Assembly: GCA_018654125.1 (NCBI GenBank)
Contig: JABIME010000013.1
Location: 1-9,636, forward strand
Length of the DNA: 9,636 nt
Origin: Candidatus Cloacimonadota bacterium
GTDB lineage: Bacteria > Cloacimonadota > Cloacimonadia > Cloacimonadales > TCS61
Direction of reading: 5' to 3'
The position numbers were made by a program, and so were the translations under genes. Positions 7,547-9,636 of the stretch are shown one piece after another. The notes beneath the pieces were generated by a model, which saw only the letters and a program-made list of their open reading frames with translations, made no database searches and was not told the DNA's origin. Position 1 is the first letter of the stretch. Each line of letters begins with the position of its first letter.

Positions 7547-9636
7547 TTAATAGACTACATTTTTACATTTTGGGCATTCTTTAAATTCACCCTTATCCTT
7601 TGTTTTCTTCTCTTCTAAGTAATGGTTTCCGCATTCTGGACACGAAATTGCTACAGGTTTATTATTAGTTATAAATTTACAATCTGGATAATTGGAACAT
7701 GAATAGAAGAATCTGCCTTTACTGTTCTTCTTTTCTGTAATTTGTCCATCTTCACAATCAGGACACTTTATACCAATTGTATAAGGTTCTGTATGTTTAC
7801 ATTTTGGAAAGTTAGAACAGGCAATAAATTTACCGAATTTACCTTCTTTCAAAATAAGATCAGATTCACATTTAGGACACTTTTTGTCGAGAGTCTTCGG
7901 CTTTAGAATTTCAACAACTCCATTTTCATTTCTTGTAAAATTCTTTATATTCTTACATTCAGGGAAATTTGAGCATGCTAAAAACTGACCGTTCCTACCC
8001 CATTTTATAACCATCATACTTCCACATTTTTCACATTTTAGATCTGTTTCTTCTATTGCGCTCTTTTTTGCTTCTTTAAAATCTACTTCAGATATCAAGA
8101 CATTTAATGATTCATAATATTGCTTAAGAAGATTATGCCATTCAACTTCACCGTACATCACCTTGTCTAGGCTATCTTCCATTGCCGCAGTAAATTCCAC
8201 ATTAAAAAATTCATGAAAACTTGCTACTAGAAGTTTATTTACGGTCAAACCCAATTCTGTTGGATGAAATCTCTTAGCTTTTAGTATTACGTAATTTCTT
8301 GATCTAATTGTATTAGTGATTGCAGCATAGGTAGATGGCCTACCAATCCCTTTTGATTCTAGCTCTTTAATTAGAAGAGCTTCTGTATATCTTGATGGTG
8401 GTTTGGTAAAACTCTGTTTTGAAGATGTCTCTTTAGATTTAAGAATGTCATCTTTTACATAACCATTATCTATTTTCTCACCTAAGATAACTTTTGTATG
8501 TGGGAAGGCAACCAGAAATCCTTTATTCTCGATTGAGCTTCCATTAGCAGAGAAAGTTGCATCGCCAATTGTAATTACAAGTTCCTTATTATTCATTTTA
8601 ACTGGTAACATCTGAGTTGCTATAAACTTTTGCCAGATTATTGTATATAAATTAAGTTGATCTTTTGTAAGATATGATTTTATACTTTCCGGTGTATTGG
8701 AACAATTAGTTGTTCTTATAGCTTCATGAGCATCCTGAGCTGAATTTTTATTTTTGAAATAACGAGGTTTTGGATTTAAACTTTTCTCACCATACCGTTC
8801 TGAGATCAATTTTCTTGAATTCGTTATTGCTTCTTGTGATACCCTTAAAGAGTCTGTACGCATGTAAGTAATAAGGCCTACAGAGCCTTGAGAAAGTTCA
8901 ATACCTTCATAAAGCTGCTGTGCAACCATCATTGTTTTTTTAGCTGAGAAATTTAATATTCGCGCTGCATCCTGCTGTAATGTACTTGTAATATATGGTG
9001 GCCCTGGATTTATAGTTCTAATAGCTTTTTTTATAGATTCTATTATATATTTATCTGTTTTAATTGTATCAAGAAGAACCTTTGCTTCTACCTCAGTTTT
9101 AAAATTCGGTTTCTTATCTTTCCATTTTTTTAGCGTTGCTTTAAATTCAGGAAGTTTATCTTTAAACAATATTGCATATACATTCCAAGATTCAACTGGT
9201 TCAAACTTACTTATCACTTCTTCCCGTTCACAAATTATTCTAAGTGCAACCGATTGAACTCTTCCGGCACTTAAGTTCTTTGTTACGATCTTCCATAATA
9301 CAGGACTAACATTATAGCCTACAATTCTATCTAAGATCCTTCTGGCTTGCTGAGAGTTAACTTTGTTAATATCTAATTCACCCGGATTTTTTACAGCTTC
9401 TGTTATTGCAGTTTTTGTGATTTCATTAAAAATTATTCTATGAACATCCTTATCTTTGATCTCTTTTTTTAGAACTTCTGTAAGATGCCAGGCTATTGCC
9501 TCTCCCTCACGGTCATGATCTGATGCTAGATATATGCTATCAGCTTCCTTTGCTGCCAGTTTAAGTTCTTTAATGATTTTCTTCTTGGCTGGGTCTACAA
9601 CATATTTTGCTTTAAAATCATCGCTGGGATCCACAC
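7547..9636 (-). CDS. topA: DNA topoisomerase I (type IA), N terminus cut by window edge
   Basis: Relaxes negatively supercoiled DNA by transient single-strand cleavage. 695 complete codons are visible; the missing N terminus (roughly 45-70 residues by comparison with the family) would hold the first Toprim glutamate. The end at 9636 is the window edge, and the GTG at 9634 is an internal valine. Numbering from that valine, the Toprim acidic motif DHDREGE is at 39-45 (9500-9520). The active-site tyrosine is Tyr257 in GLITYMRTDS (8864-8866), the equivalent of E. coli Tyr319. KGIGRPSTYA (428-437) is another family motif. Four zinc ribbons follow: Cys534/537/554/560, Cys586/589/606/612, Cys624/627/646/652 and Cys665/668/687/690 (7565-8035). 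The last differs, ending CX2C rather than CX5C. The permease gene follows after 9 bp. The identification is very secure. Confidence 0.98.
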   Translation of the reverse strand, partial: VDPSDDFKAKYVVDPAKKKIIKELKLAAKEADSIYLASDHDREGEAIAWHLTEVLKKEIKDKDVHRIIFNEITKTAITEAVKNPGELDINKVNSQQARRILDRIVGYNVSPVLWKIVTKNLSAGRVQSVALRIICEREEVISKFEPVESWNVYAILFKDKLPEFKATLKKWKDKKPNFKTEVEAKVLLDTIKTDKYIIESIKKAIRTINPGPPYITSTLQQDAARILNFSAKKTMMVAQQLYEGIELSQGSVGLITYMRTDSLRVSQEAITNSRKLISERYGEKSLNPKPRYFKNKNSAQDAHEAIRTTNCSNTPESIKSYLTKDQLNLYTIIWQKFIATQMLPVKMNNKELVITIGDATFSANGSSIENKGFLVAFPHTKVILGEKIDNGYVKDDILKSKETSSKQSFTKPPSRYTEALLIKELESKGIGRPSTYAAITNTIRSRNYVILKAKRFHPTELGLTVNKLLVASFHEFFNVEFTAAMEDSLDKVMYGEVEWHNLLKQYYESLNVLISEVDFKEAKKSAIEETDLKCEKCGSMMVIKWGRNGQFLACSNFPECKNIKNFTRNENGVVEILKPKTLDKKCPKCESDLILKEGKFGKFIACSNFPKCKHTEPYTIGIKCPDCEDGQITEKKNSKGRFFYSCSNYPDCKFITNNKPVAISCPECGNHYLEEKKTKDKGEFKECPKCKNVVY

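Noticed and set aside
9632..9634. GTG as the start of topA
   Set aside because: The sequence begins inside the Toprim domain; the first part of that domain must lie beyond the window edge, so the gene is cut rather than short.

Overview
The window comes from an AT-rich bacterial chromosome (roughly one third G+C by eye). It carries seven protein-coding genes, two of them cut by the window edges. It has no RNA genes, insertion sequences, phage genes or CRISPR. The organism is probably diderm. It has a MacB-type permease with a large extracytoplasmic domain. It also has two diguanylate cyclases whose N-terminal sensor regions appear to be exported, in a TPR plus coiled-coil layout that resembles Bacteroidota sensor kinases. 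I infer a low-GC member of the Fibrobacterota/Chlorobiota/Bacteroidota-related phyla, or a candidate phylum such as Cloacimonadota or Delongbacteria. The sequence alone does not settle the phylum.

Layout, plus strand: the 3' half of uvrA (1-1455) is followed after 38 bp by dapD (1494-2291). dapD overlaps by 4 bp (ATGA) a fold-type I PLP aminotransferase (2288-3409). These two make a plausible lysine/diaminopimelate module: acylation of tetrahydrodipicolinate, then transamination. A 63-bp T-rich spacer with five perfect ATTTT repeats and a strong Shine-Dalgarno follows. Next come two tandem membrane-anchored diguanylate cyclases (3473-5179 and 5188-6222), 8 bp apart. The second looks like a shortened paralogue of the first: it keeps the start of the TPR-like region, a membrane helix and a complete GGDEF domain.

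Layout, minus strand: topA (7547 to beyond 9636; its 5' end lies outside the window) is followed after 9 bp by a MacB/FtsX-type ABC permease (6272-7537). This pair converges on the cyclase operon across a 49-bp spacer. No ATPase gene for the permease is visible here.

Functionally the region mixes DNA maintenance (UvrA, TopA), cell-wall/lysine precursor synthesis (DapD plus aminotransferase), c-di-GMP signalling and an orphan envelope permease. Every gene fits a known family and I see no clearly new system. The points most worth checking are the tandem cyclase pair with its divergent sensor halves, the pentanucleotide repeat just upstream of it, a T10 tract inside the aminotransferase gene, and the permease coupled to topA. 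Non-coding gaps are all under 65 bp, so no stretch over 300 bp lacks a gene.
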